From the NCBI GenBank assembly GCA_937951625.1, contig CALFBP010000003.1, forward strand, positions 1 through 35,033: a stretch of 35,033 nt of DNA, given 5' to 3'. The translations under genes and the position numbers were made by a program. Positions 14,902-23,201 of the stretch are shown here, one piece after another. The notes below the pieces were generated by a model. The model was given only the letters and a program-made list of their open reading frames with translations. It searched no databases and was not told the DNA's origin. The first letter of the stretch is position 1. The number at the start of each line of letters is the position of its first letter. Source of the DNA: an uncultured Thermoguttaceae bacterium (GTDB taxonomy: Bacteria > Planctomycetota > Planctomycetia > Pirellulales > Thermoguttaceae).

Positions 14902-15911
14902 CGCCGAACGACCTCGACCGCCGCATCTGGCGAGACGAGCTGGAATGGCTCGTGCCTTCCCGCGTGTTCGACGTGCATACCCACGTCTATCGCTGGGAGT
15001 TCAACACCGATCCGGCCAAGGAGAGCGGTCCTTTCGCGGAGACCGTGGGTCGGTTGTGGCCGGAGGCGACGTGGAATGCGCTCGACGCCTGCGACGCGGC
15101 GCTCTTGCCTGGCCGCACCGTCGACCGGCTCTGTTTCGGCTTTCCCTTCGCACCGGCGTGCGATCTTGGGGCGAGCAATCGGTTCGCGGCGGAGCAAGTC
15201 GCGGGCAAGGCAGGCTCCCGCGCCTTGCTGCTGGTCGATCCCGCGATGACGGCCGAAGCGGTGGAGCAACAGCTCGACGAGCTTGGCATGGTGGGCCTCA
15301 AGCCGTACCGCTTCTACAGCCGCACGGGCGATGCCGTCAACTGCCGCATTACCGACTTCTTGCCCGAACACCAGATCGCCGTGGCCGACCGCCGCGGTCT
15401 GATCGTCATGCTCCACCTTTCGCGCCCCCAAGGAATCGGCGACCCGGAAAACCTCGCTGATCTCGATCGACTGACCGGGCGTTATGCCAACGTCAAGTGG
15501 ATTCTTGCGCATTGTGCCCGAAGCTACGCGGCTTGGGCAATCGAGCAGGCGAGCGAGCGGTTGCGCCGCTGGCCCAACGTCTGGTACGACACGTCGAGCG
15601 TCTGCGAGTCGGACGCGATCGAGGCCCTCATGCAGGCCGTCGGGCCTGAGCGGGTGATGTACGGCAGCGACGACCTGCCCGTGGGCATGCTCCGCGGCAA
15701 ATACATCGCCTTTGCCCGCGCTTGGGCCTTCCTTTCCGAGGACAACCATGCGCTCAACCTCTCGCACTGTGACCCGCGCATGACCTTCACCCGCTACGAG
15801 CAACTTCGCGCCATGGCCCGCGCTGTGCGCCGCCTGGCTCTTTCTCGCGCCCAGGTGGAGGCCCTGTTCTTTGGAACCGCGCGACGGCTGGTCGATTCCA
15901 TTTCCTTTTAG
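14898..15911 (+). CDS. Amidohydrolase family protein (amidohydrolase-2 type)
   Basis: The product has 337 residues with no signal peptide. The metal-binding opener is FDVHTHVYRW (about 18-27), followed by a His strand (VMLHLSRP), ILAHCARSY and the late catalytic-site Asp in MYGSDDLP. These are the four landmarks of the COG2159-like amidohydrolase TIM barrel, which includes decarboxylases, lactonases and hydrolases. The GTG start at 14898 overlaps the TGA of the mosaic gene (GTGA), which implies translational coupling. The frame is also open upstream inside the mosaic gene, but that part is not protein-like. A long helical tail (about 285-335) may be an oligomerisation element. Substrate unknown; the coupling suggests it works on the same sugar or a breakdown product. 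Confidence 0.82.
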   Translation: MTPNDLDRRIWRDELEWLVPSRVFDVHTHVYRWEFNTDPAKESGPFAETVGRLWPEATWNALDACDAALLPGRTVDRLCFGFPFAPACDLGASNRFAAEQVAGKAGSRALLLVDPAMTAEAVEQQLDELGMVGLKPYRFYSRTGDAVNCRITDFLPEHQIAVADRRGLIVMLHLSRPQGIGDPENLADLDRLTGRYANVKWILAHCARSYAAWAIEQASERLRRWPNVWYDTSSVCESDAIEALMQAVGPERVMYGSDDLPVGMLRGKYIAFARAWAFLSEDNHALNLSHCDPRMTFTRYEQLRAMARAVRRLALSRAQVEALFFGTARRLVDSISF

Positions 15912-16057
15912 CGTCGCCGGGCGAGGAAGCGAAAGCGGTTTCGCGCCACTGACTTCGCGCGTGCCCGCGACCGTGCCACGATTGACAAAGCGGGCAACGC
16001 CGCGAGAATGACGAAAATAAAGCCCATCCGCTTCCTACTTGATATCGAGGCGAAGCC

Positions 16058-18724
16058 ATGTCGAAACTGTCGCCCGTCGTGTGCTTGGTCGCGCTTTGTT
16101 TGACAGTGTTGGGAAGCCACTTTGCCGCCGGCGCGGAGGCCTGGGAACAATTCAAGTTCGACTCGCGACATTCGGGCAACGCCCCGGAACGTGTGCTGTC
16201 GCTGCCACTTGGCTTGATCGGCGCCGTGCCCGCCACCGACGCCCTGCTCACTTCGCCGGCGATTGCCGATGGGCGAGTCTATGTGCTCGACGCCTCCGGC
16301 GTCGCCTTGTGCATCGACGCAGCTAGCCTGGCCGTCGTCTGGCGGTTTCAGAGCCGCGGCGGCAAGGCCAACTGCAACAACGTCTCTTCGCCGGCCGTGG
16401 CAGGGCGCTATCTGCATTTTGGAACCATGGCCGGCTGGTATTACGTGCTGGACCGAGCCACGGGCAAAGCGGTCCGCGAGATTTTTTGCGGAGAGCCAAT
16501 CTTCAGCACGCCCGTGGTCGCAGCGGACCGAGTCTATTTCGCCACGTTGGGAGCCAGGGTCCATGCCGTCCGTTACGACGGCAGTCCCTGTTGGCAGTGG
16601 GACTTCGTGACGGAAATCCTCAAGTTCCCCGGCGATCGTTGGAATCCCTCCGATTGGCTAGATTTCAAAAAAGGCCGCGTCACATGGCGCGACACGTTCT
16701 GCACGGCGACCGATCTGGCGGTGTTTCAGAAAACGGTGGTCGTTCCAGCGGGCGGGCGGACCGTGTTCCTGGAGGACGCAGGCGATCGGGCTGAACTCCG
16801 CGGATTGGGAATCGTGCCGAAGAACGAGGGCATCGAATTTCCCGCGTCGTTCGGGTTGAGTATTGGTGAGGACGGGGCCGCGTATAATCAATGGCATCGC
16901 CGCGATAATACTGGTCGCGTGGAGATTTTCCGACTCCGCGGCGATACGATTGACACGGACCACGTTCCCGGCACGCAAACCGCCATCAACTTTCCCGGCC
17001 TCCTGAGCTTCGCCTCCGTGAGCCTTCGCGGAACAGACGTCTTCCGCACCCGACCGGAGGCGGGATTCGGGCTTTGCAAGCATGTTCTTGGCGGGAAGGA
17101 AGCGATTCGTCTGAGCGGCTATCCCGCGATCGCCTCGCCCATCCTCTTGCGCGATCACGCCGTTTATGGCGGTCTGGACGGGAATGTGTATGTGGTGCCG
17201 TTGTCGAGCGGCGAGGTGTGGTCGTTCAAGACCGCCTTTGGCAAACCGATCTCCGCCCCCGTGGCCGTGTGCGACGGCCGAATCTATGTCCCGTGCGAGG
17301 ACGGCTATCTGTATGTGCTCGGTCCGGGAGGTACGGCGCCGCTACCCAGGAAAGATCTTGAACTCTGGAGGATTCGCTCCCCCCTGACGAGCAAGCTGGC
17401 CGATGCCCGATACGACTGGGCCACGAACTTTGGCGACTTGGCCAACACGAACGCCAACAACCAGGGCCTGCGGACGCCCTTACGCATGAAATGGATTCGC
17501 CGCTACGAAGGGACCTTCAAGCACGTGCCCACCGCCGGGGGTGGCCGCGTGTACACGCACACCGCCGAGGGCCAGATTTTCGCCGTCGAACAGGAAACCG
17601 GACGCCTTCTCTGGCGGCGTTACTTTCCTGAAGTGTACCTCTCGTTTACTGCGCCTTTGTATCTCAATGAGCGACTGCTTTTGCCCCAGGCGGGGCTGAG
17701 GCAGTCTCGTTTACGTTGCCTCAATGCAGCCACCGGGGAGTTGCTTTGGGAGGCTCCCTTCAGCGGCTCGCCGAGTTGGAGTCGTCAGGCCCCGCCGGTG
17801 GTCTACAAAAATCTAGCGATCTACGCCTTTGGTTCGGGCCGATATGCGCCGCAAGGGACAGAAAAGGCCTTCGTGATGAGCGGCGAACCCCAACCCTCGC
17901 CCGACGGCGCCGAGATCATGAGCTGGATCTATACCCATGACAATCCCTATTATCCGCGCGACAACAAGCCGCTGATTCGGGCGTGGGATGTGAACACGGG
18001 TCAGGAGGTGTGGAGTCGCGATTTTTCGGACTTGGGGAGCGGGGGAAACGACTGCGGCCTATGCTTACTGGACGGAACGCTTTACTACTCGACCTTCTTC
18101 GGCTACGCCCCGCGACCCCTTCGTAAAGGCAGCGACTCGCCCAATGGCATCACCGTGGCGCTCGATCCGCTTACGGGCAAGACCCTGTGGTCCACCACGG
18201 CGGTTTCGGTGACCGCTGGCTGCACGATCTCGGGCCGCGACGGCCGCCTCTACGTCGGAGGCTACAATAAACCGCACGCCGGGACCAACGACCGCTATGT
18301 GCGTTGCCTCGATGCCCGCGACGGCCGCCTGATTTGGCAGTCCGAACCCTTGGCCTCCGCCGTGAACGTCGTGTCGGTTGGCGAGAAATACGTGTTCACC
18401 AATGCCTCGGGCCGCGACGGCTACGTCTTGGACCGGGAGACCGGCAAAGTCGTCTCGCGGTTCAATTATCGCTATGCCTGCACGCGGTTCACGCTCTCCG
18501 AGCCGTATGTGCTTGGGTGCAATATGGACTTGATCGACCTCTCGGACGGCAATCGCCTCGCAAGCACCGGCCCGGCCATCGACAGCCGCGAATGCATCGG
18601 CGCGGTGGTCTCCAACGGGCGGCTTTTTTACACCTCGCAGGCCAGTGGCCTTCAAGTTTCCATGGTTTACGGTGACGAGGCTGAAGGCTTCACACCCCCA
18701 TGGCAAAGGCAAGATACCCCGTAG
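16058..18724 (+). CDS. Secreted PQQ-like beta-propeller repeat protein
   Basis: The product has 888 residues. MSKLSPVVCLVALCLTVLG is followed by an Ala-rich end near residue 28, a signal peptide. The remainder is a string of PQQ/WD-like blades. Recognisable pairs are GRVYVLDASGVALCID, GWYYVLDRATGKA, GNVYVVPLSSGEVW, GQIFAVEQETGRLLW, IRAWDVNTGQEVW, VALDPLTGKTLW and GYVLDRETGKVV. Two complete propellers are likely. Opening motif WEQFKFDSRHSGNAPE is like the blade-1 entry of such proteins. No catalytic residues are visible; these proteins may bind PQQ, act as scaffolds or be enzymes of unknown type. GAGG lies 7 bases before the ATG. It follows the amidohydrolase after 146 bases and ends at a 9-base inverted repeat. 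Confidence 0.85.
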   Translation: MSKLSPVVCLVALCLTVLGSHFAAGAEAWEQFKFDSRHSGNAPERVLSLPLGLIGAVPATDALLTSPAIADGRVYVLDASGVALCIDAASLAVVWRFQSRGGKANCNNVSSPAVAGRYLHFGTMAGWYYVLDRATGKAVREIFCGEPIFSTPVVAADRVYFATLGARVHAVRYDGSPCWQWDFVTEILKFPGDRWNPSDWLDFKKGRVTWRDTFCTATDLAVFQKTVVVPAGGRTVFLEDAGDRAELRGLGIVPKNEGIEFPASFGLSIGEDGAAYNQWHRRDNTGRVEIFRLRGDTIDTDHVPGTQTAINFPGLLSFASVSLRGTDVFRTRPEAGFGLCKHVLGGKEAIRLSGYPAIASPILLRDHAVYGGLDGNVYVVPLSSGEVWSFKTAFGKPISAPVAVCDGRIYVPCEDGYLYVLGPGGTAPLPRKDLELWRIRSPLTSKLADARYDWATNFGDLANTNANNQGLRTPLRMKWIRRYEGTFKHVPTAGGGRVYTHTAEGQIFAVEQETGRLLWRRYFPEVYLSFTAPLYLNERLLLPQAGLRQSRLRCLNAATGELLWEAPFSGSPSWSRQAPPVVYKNLAIYAFGSGRYAPQGTEKAFVMSGEPQPSPDGAEIMSWIYTHDNPYYPRDNKPLIRAWDVNTGQEVWSRDFSDLGSGGNDCGLCLLDGTLYYSTFFGYAPRPLRKGSDSPNGITVALDPLTGKTLWSTTAVSVTAGCTISGRDGRLYVGGYNKPHAGTNDRYVRCLDARDGRLIWQSEPLASAVNVVSVGEKYVFTNASGRDGYVLDRETGKVVSRFNYRYACTRFTLSEPYVLGCNMDLIDLSDGNRLASTGPAIDSRECIGAVVSNGRLFYTSQASGLQVSMVYGDEAEGFTPPWQRQDTP

Positions 18725-18749
18725 GTTTACAACGATTATCTAAACCTAC
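18721..18749 (+). terminator. Stem-loop at the end of the PQQ-like propeller gene
   Basis: GTAGGTTTA (18721-18729) and TAAACCTAC (18741-18749) are perfect 9-base complements around an 11-base loop. The TAG stop at 18722-18724 is inside the left arm. There is no T run after it, so it may end or protect the transcript rather than act as a classic terminator. Confidence 0.4.
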
Positions 18750-18896
18750 CGCACCAGCGGCCCAAGGGAGGATCGCGGCTGCTCAGCACAGACAGCCAGA
18801 GGGTATTTTCGCTGCGCCGGGTGCAGAACTGCTTCGTCGGCCGTAGCGCGGGTGATCCTGGCCCTCGACGATCGCCGAGTAGGAACACGAATTCTC

Positions 18897-19073
18897 TCAG
18901 CGGCGGTCCGGGGCCGAGGCTTCGGCTTGATCGGATCGGGCCGAAAGCACGCGGATCATGCGCACGATGTCCCGACCACCCTTAATGCCCACGTGGAAGA
19001 GCAAGTAGCTGTACCAGGCCACCGAGCCGAAGACCATGGCGGTCCAAAACCCGATGAAGAATTGATCGATCAT
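18897..19073 (-). CDS. Small one-helix membrane protein (58 residues) beside a symporter
   Basis: The ATG at 19073 with GGGAG 9 bases upstream gives a 58-residue protein. It begins MIDQFFIGFWTAMVFGSV, contains one hydrophobic segment (about 5-30) and ends in a charged tail (RMIRVLSARSDQAEASAPDRR). The open frame continues upstream to 19265 but that extension has no SD and is very Arg-rich, so I reject it. It directly follows the sodium:solute symporter gene on the same strand (stop at 19210). Small accessory subunits for SSS-type symporters are known from other bacteria; here the assignment rests on position, size and one membrane helix. Confidence 0.6.
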   Translation of the reverse strand: MIDQFFIGFWTAMVFGSVAWYSYLLFHVGIKGGRDIVRMIRVLSARSDQAEASAPDRR

Positions 19074-19209
19074 GGTGTTGGCTCCCGAAACGGGGCGAGC
19101 CGTCGAGCAAACGGCCTCGCGTCTGCGGGCTGCGGAGGCATTGGCCCCCCAATCCTTAAACCAGGTCGCAAAAAACCTATCCCTTCTGTCGCAGTCCTGT
19201 TTCGTTGGA

Positions 19210-20799
19210 TCATGATTCCTTGTTCGTTTCCGCCGAGGAAGCGGTTCGGCCCTTGCCCAAGGCATTGCCGATCAGCGAGCCGAAGATCATGCCGGCGAAG
19301 GCCATTCCGAAAGCCGACCAACCGGCCGTTTCCGGCGAAATCTGGTGCTGCTTCTCGACAATGGCGTTGACCACCAGGAATGTGATCGGGCCGATGGCCC
19401 CGAGGATGATCGCGGCAATAGCGCCCCAACTGTTGGCGCGGGGCCAGTAGAGGGCGGCGACCAACAAGGTGAACAGACTGGCCATGTAGATATTGCCCGT
19501 CACGGCCAAATAATCCCAGGCAGCCCCGGGAAGTTGATACCAGAGACCGTAAAACACCAAAAACGCGCCAATCGCCAAGACCAGCAGGCGGACGGTCAGC
19601 AACTTCGCCCAGGGCGGCATGGGCTTGCGGAGGCATGGGCTGATGATGTCGTTGTAGATCACCGTGGCCCAGGTGAGCAAGTAGCCGCTGTCGGTCGACA
19701 TCTCGGCGGCCAGCATGGCAGCGATCACGATGCCGAGCAAGCCGGGCCCCAAGATCGTGTGCAAGTAGGCAGGCATGGCGGTCAGGCTGCCAGCTCCCTC
19801 GGGCAGGCCGCCTTTGCTAGTAAAATAGAGAAACGCTCCGATGCCCCACAAGCCTGGCAAGCCGAAACGACCTACGTAATAGAAGCTTGTGCGGCGGTAA
19901 ATAGACTTGGCCGTCTTAGCGTCGCGTGCGGAGAGCACGCGGGCGATCGTGGTTTGCCACGTGGTGACGATGGCGATGCTGAGCATCGCCTGCCACGTGA
20001 CCCACCCCCACCCAAATGTGCGAATGGGATTGAAAGGATGGGCCATAGTGATTTCGGTCGTCTGTCCCGGGATGCTGGTGTCGGTAAGTCGCACGCCCGA
20101 GGTATGCGCTTCCCACAGCCCGTGGATCAGGTTCGACCAACCGACGTTCCAAATCACCAGCACCGAAGTGACAACGATGCCCGTGCCCATGACGAGAAAC
20201 TGGAGATAATCGGTAATCAGCACGGAGAGCATCCCACCCAGTGCCGTATAAATCAGCACTAAGATCAGAAGGCCCGTCATCATGGCTTCCAACATGCTCA
20301 GTTGAAAGTCGGTGCCGGGCACTTGAATGGTGTATTTCGGGTCCAAGCCGCTGACGTACATGAGGAAGTCGCCGCCGAGGCGGAGGAAGATCCCCATGTT
20401 GAGCACCCCGCCAAGGATCACGACCACGCCGGCCAGCCATCGCACCCGCTTGCCAAACCGCTTTTCGAAAAGTTCGGGGATGGTGATCACGCCCGCATTC
20501 CGCAGCGGCACGATCACGAATCCGGTCAAGCCGACCAGGAGCATCATGATGCAACCTAGAAGGCCGGGAGTGGCCCCAGCCAGGCCGTTTTTGAAACCGT
20601 TCTCGGCCGTGTACATCACGGTAACGATGCCGACCTCCGTGGCTGCCAACGAGGCCACGCCGAGGTTCAAGTCCATTTCGCGGCCAGCAACGGCGAAATC
20701 CTCCACGTTGCGCACGTAGCGCCGCATCCAGATGCCGGCCGCGACGCACCCGACGAGGTACACAACGATAATGATCCAATCGATTGTCGCCAAAGTCAT
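19210..20799 (-). CDS. Sodium:solute symporter family protein
   Basis: The product has 529 residues and many hydrophobic segments, typical of the 13-helix SSS fold. It starts MTLATIDWIIIVVYLVGCV (helix 1), then RNVEDFAVAGREMDLNLG, the usual DFFLAGR-like segment after helix 1. GIVTVMYTAENGFKNG lies near helix 2. FGWGWVTWQAMLS and STDSGYLLTWATV (the helix with the Na+-site-like Ser/Thr) follow. The ATG at 20799 has AGGAG about 9 bases before it; the upstream extension to 20868 is unlikely. A promoter fits at 20887-20916. The substrate is probably a sugar, amino acid or organic acid; the sugar genes nearby favour a sugar but do not prove it. A 58-residue membrane protein is encoded just downstream. 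Confidence 0.92.
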   Translation of the reverse strand: MTLATIDWIIIVVYLVGCVAAGIWMRRYVRNVEDFAVAGREMDLNLGVASLAATEVGIVTVMYTAENGFKNGLAGATPGLLGCIMMLLVGLTGFVIVPLRNAGVITIPELFEKRFGKRVRWLAGVVVILGGVLNMGIFLRLGGDFLMYVSGLDPKYTIQVPGTDFQLSMLEAMMTGLLILVLIYTALGGMLSVLITDYLQFLVMGTGIVVTSVLVIWNVGWSNLIHGLWEAHTSGVRLTDTSIPGQTTEITMAHPFNPIRTFGWGWVTWQAMLSIAIVTTWQTTIARVLSARDAKTAKSIYRRTSFYYVGRFGLPGLWGIGAFLYFTSKGGLPEGAGSLTAMPAYLHTILGPGLLGIVIAAMLAAEMSTDSGYLLTWATVIYNDIISPCLRKPMPPWAKLLTVRLLVLAIGAFLVFYGLWYQLPGAAWDYLAVTGNIYMASLFTLLVAALYWPRANSWGAIAAIILGAIGPITFLVVNAIVEKQHQISPETAGWSAFGMAFAGMIFGSLIGNALGKGRTASSAETNKES

Positions 20800-20886
20800 A
20801 AAACGATCTCCTGGAGCACGCCCGTAGCTCGCGTCGGGACTGCCGTTCGAGTTCACGCTGGAACTCAATGAATTTGGAATGGCGAG

Positions 20887-20916
20887 AGTATAAAATGCCT
20901 AGGGGCGGTCAAGCAA
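20887..20916 (-). promoter_or_regulatory. Sigma70-like promoter of the symporter operon
   Basis: On the minus strand: TTGCTT (20916-20911), an 18-base spacer, TATACT (20892-20887). It sits about 88 bases before the ATG at 20799. Confidence 0.55.
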
Positions 20917-21039
20917 GTTTCTTCTTGATTCACTTTCAAAAGTTCTCGCGGCCGTTCTTCACGAAGCCGCCGGCGTAACCAGTTTGGTTAAGGCCCGAGA
21001 AACTTTGGAGCGTCGGGGCTAGTCCGGTAGTCATCCCGA

Positions 21040-21068
21040 TTGACACAGGGTTGGCGGGCTCCTAAGAT
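21040..21068 (+). promoter_or_regulatory. Strong sigma70-like promoter of the ferredoxin gene
   Basis: A perfect TTGACA (21040-21045), a 17-base spacer and TAAGAT (21063-21068) lie 100 bases before the ferredoxin ATG. This is the best promoter match in the window. Confidence 0.72.
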
Positions 21069-21168
21069 GAACGTTCGTGAGGGCCGTGAAATACCGTTGC
21101 TTTTTTGGCCCTAGGCGGGCGGACGCTGGGTCCGTCCGACGCGAGTCCGCTCAAGGAGATGGCCGTTT

Positions 21169-21450
21169 ATGACCCACGTCGTTTGCCAACCGTGCGAAAA
21201 CTGCAAATACACTGACTGCGTGGTGGTCTGCCCCGTCGAATGCTTCTACGAGGGCGAGCGGATGCTGTATATTCATCCGGACGAGTGCATCGATTGCGAG
21301 GCCTGCGTTCCCGAATGCCCCGTGGAAGCCATCTTTCTCGATGCCAACGTGCCGGAAGAATGGAAGAGCTATATTCAGCTTAATGCGGAGATGGCGCCCA
21401 AGTGCCCCGTGATTACGGAAAAGAAGACGCCGTTGGCGGAGCAGCAGTAA
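21169..21450 (+). CDS. fdxA: 7Fe ferredoxin (FdxA type)
   Basis: The product has 93 residues. The N-terminal half has C9-x2-C12-x4-C17-x3-C21-P and C25. This spacing matches that of Azotobacter-type 7Fe ferredoxin I, with one [3Fe-4S] and one [4Fe-4S] cluster. The second set is CIDCEACVPECPVEAI. The sequence EEWKSYIQLNAEM and ITEKKTPL near the end is also the family's C-terminal signature. It is a soluble low-potential electron carrier; its partner is not encoded next to it. GGAG lies 11 bases before the ATG, and the promoter at 21040 fits it. The gene is convergent with the HNH gene, with only 14 bases between stops. Confidence 0.94.
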   Translation: MTHVVCQPCENCKYTDCVVVCPVECFYEGERMLYIHPDECIDCEACVPECPVEAIFLDANVPEEWKSYIQLNAEMAPKCPVITEKKTPLAEQQ

Positions 21451-21464
21451 GCCACCAAAGGGCG

Positions 21465-22100
21465 CTAAAAGACGCTTGCCTCGACCGTCGCTCCATCGAC
21501 CCAAATCCGCCAACATTCGTATTTCGGATTGCGGAGTTTCAAGGCAATCAAGGGGCTCCGCTTTGGGCGGACAGGCTTGGCAACGAGCTTCATGTGGGCT
21601 TCCTGCGGGGTGCGACCGCCCTTCTTGATGTTACAATCTAGACAGCAACACACCACGTTCTCCCAGGTGGTATCGCCTCCCCTGCTCTTGGGGATCACGT
21701 GATCCAGGCTCAATTGGCTGGTGGGGAATCGCTTGCCACAGTACTGGCAACGATGTTCGTCGCGGGCGAAGACCGAATGCCGGTTGAGCCGCAAAGCCCG
21801 GCTGGGAACGCGGTCGTATTTGAGCAGGCGGATCACACGCGGCACCTGGATCTCGAAATTGACCGCCCGAATCCAGTCTTCATCCGGCTGTTTGTCCTCC
21901 ACCCGAAGCTCGCAGTATTCCCGCCACGCCTGAAAATCGTAATTGGCGAAACGACCATTCTCGGCGGCGATGACTTCGGCCAAATCGCAGTAGAGGAGGC
22001 TGAAGGCCCGGCGGGGACCAATCACGTGAACCGCGGCGTAAGACCGATTGAGCACCAGAACGCTGGAAGACAGGGCATCGGATTTGCCAGCACTGGGCAT
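21465..22100 (-). CDS. HNH endonuclease family protein
   Basis: The product has 211 residues. The HNH core has C118-x2-C121, SLDHVIPKSRGG (metal-binding D133-H134), ENVV with N148, and C153-x2-C156, so it is an HNH fold with the four structural cysteines of the zinc-bound type. The N-terminal 110 residues (VLNRSYAAVHVIGPRRAF, FEIQVPRVIRLL) are like those of stand-alone bacterial HNH proteins of unknown role. No restriction or toxin partner is nearby. The start at 22100 is the furthest upstream plausible ATG; the SD is poor. It is unlikely to be part of a homing element because no intron or intein is visible. Confidence 0.88.
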   Translation of the reverse strand: MPSAGKSDALSSSVLVLNRSYAAVHVIGPRRAFSLLYCDLAEVIAAENGRFANYDFQAWREYCELRVEDKQPDEDWIRAVNFEIQVPRVIRLLKYDRVPSRALRLNRHSVFARDEHRCQYCGKRFPTSQLSLDHVIPKSRGGDTTWENVVCCCLDCNIKKGGRTPQEAHMKLVAKPVRPKRSPLIALKLRNPKYECWRIWVDGATVEASVF

Positions 22101-22597
22101 GAGGCAGACCCCGCGACTCCCTCATCCGGCCAACGATCCGCGAATTGCGGTGGTCGACCGCAATGGTTGCGATGCGCCGGCGAACTTGCCCCCCGATTCC
22201 GGCCATCTGCATAACTACCTGACAAGCCAACGTGAACCGTTGACCTAGGTTTCTGCATTCTAACGCACACATTCTCCGCAAGCTAGAGTCCTAACCATTT
22301 TTTTAACACGGACGGGTCGTGTTTTGACACGAAAGGGTCGTGCAAAGGCCTTCGGGCCTTGCTGAAGCATTGGGTCCGCCGAGAGAAGCTCGGCAAAAAT
22401 CGGCTATCGTCCCGTTTTCCGAAAATACGCCTTTCCATACCGGCAAAAAGATCAACTCGGACCATGTTTCCGCCCGCATAAAAAATCGGTTAAGTCCGCC
22501 TTGCCACGCTTCGGCGTTTCTCATTACGATGGAGGAAATCGGCGGATCTCTTCTCGGTTGTTGATGCATCCAGCCGACGTAACTCGGGAGCGGGTCC
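22101..22597. other. Intergenic region with a cluster of hairpins
   Basis: The gap has about 497 bases between the divergent HNH and small acidic protein genes. It contains the structured stretch at 22297-22394 (separate entry) and a weak promoter (TTGCCA at 22501-22506, 18 bases, TACGAT at 22525-22530) for the gene at 22598. The rest shows nothing recognisable. Confidence 0.5.
22297..22394. other. Hairpin cluster, candidate structured RNA or palindromic element
   Basis: After a run of seven T bases there are alternating CACG/CGTG blocks at 22307, 22318, 22328 and 22339 that could pair in different combinations. A perfect AAGGCC-TTCG-GGCCTT hairpin with a very stable UUCG tetraloop follows at 22345-22360, then GCCGAG-AGAAG-CTCGGC at 22378-22394. 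The octamer GGGTCGTG occurs twice (22314 and 22335). No ORF explains this. Whether it is transcribed is unknown. Confidence 0.45.
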
Positions 22598-22933
22598 ATG
22601 ATTCATTACACTTGCGATCTGTGCAAACGAGTGTTGGATCCCAAGCGCGATCTGCGCTACACGGTGAGGATCGAGATTTCCGCTGCCTTCGATCCCGCGG
22701 TGGATGAAGAGGAGCAAGAGGAGGATCGGGACTATCTCGAAGAAATTCAGGACATGTTGGAACGCCTCGAGGATGACCCGAATGCCGAAATCGGTGAGGA
22801 GGTCTACCAAGAGTTGCGATTCGATCTTTGCCCGGAGTGCCGCAAACGATTCTGCAAGAACCCTCTAGGGCAACCCGCGAAGATTTTGGATTACAGCGAA
22901 ATCTTCGATTTCAGCGATCACCAAAAGAATTGA
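22598..22933 (+). CDS. Small acidic protein with CxxC pairs, probably zinc-binding
   Basis: The product has 111 residues. C6-x2-C9 near the start and C78-x2-C81 (then C86) near the end could form one Zn site, bringing the two termini together. Between them is a very acidic stretch (EEEQEEDRDYLEEIQDMLE, residues 37-55) likely to be helical. No signal peptide. GGGAG lies 7 bases before the ATG at 22598. I do not recognise a named family; I vaguely recall similar short Cys-rich acidic proteins in planctomycetes. The fold suggests a protein- or RNA-binding adaptor, but this is a guess. Confidence 0.72.
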   Translation: MIHYTCDLCKRVLDPKRDLRYTVRIEISAAFDPAVDEEEQEEDRDYLEEIQDMLERLEDDPNAEIGEEVYQELRFDLCPECRKRFCKNPLGQPAKILDYSEIFDFSDHQKN

Positions 22934-23201
22934 ACAGGCCGTTTGCGAACCAAGCGTCTTTTGTGCCAGGGACCGGTGCAAACCCGGCAAGCGGTGGCAG
23001 TGTCCGTGCCCTAGTTAGCCGACTTTGCTAGAGGCCGCACGCCAATCCGCGGGGCCGCGCAACGGTTCTTTTGTAGAACGGACTCCCATCCCCAGCCGCT
23101 CGGCGAACTGGGATGGTTGCCGTTTGCGAAGCGGAAACGGGGGGCTCTTCTCGCGACTAATGCCCGTGAGCAATGGCGGTCCCATCGCCAACGCCTCCCA
23201 G

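Larger units (their letters stand above)
20800..21168. other. Divergent intergenic region between the symporter and ferredoxin genes
   Basis: The gap has 369 bases and contains two opposite sigma70-like promoters (20887-20916 minus and 21040-21068 plus). No gene or longer repeat is evident in the 120 bases between them. Confidence 0.55.

Noticed and set aside
21465-22100. HNH gene as a homing endonuclease or restriction enzyme
   Set aside because: No intron, intein, methylase or partner gene is near it; it looks like a stand-alone conserved HNH protein.
23120-23140. CCGTTT/AAACGG inverted repeat near the ettA 3' end as a terminator
   Set aside because: The stem is only 6 bases and neither strand has a T run after it.
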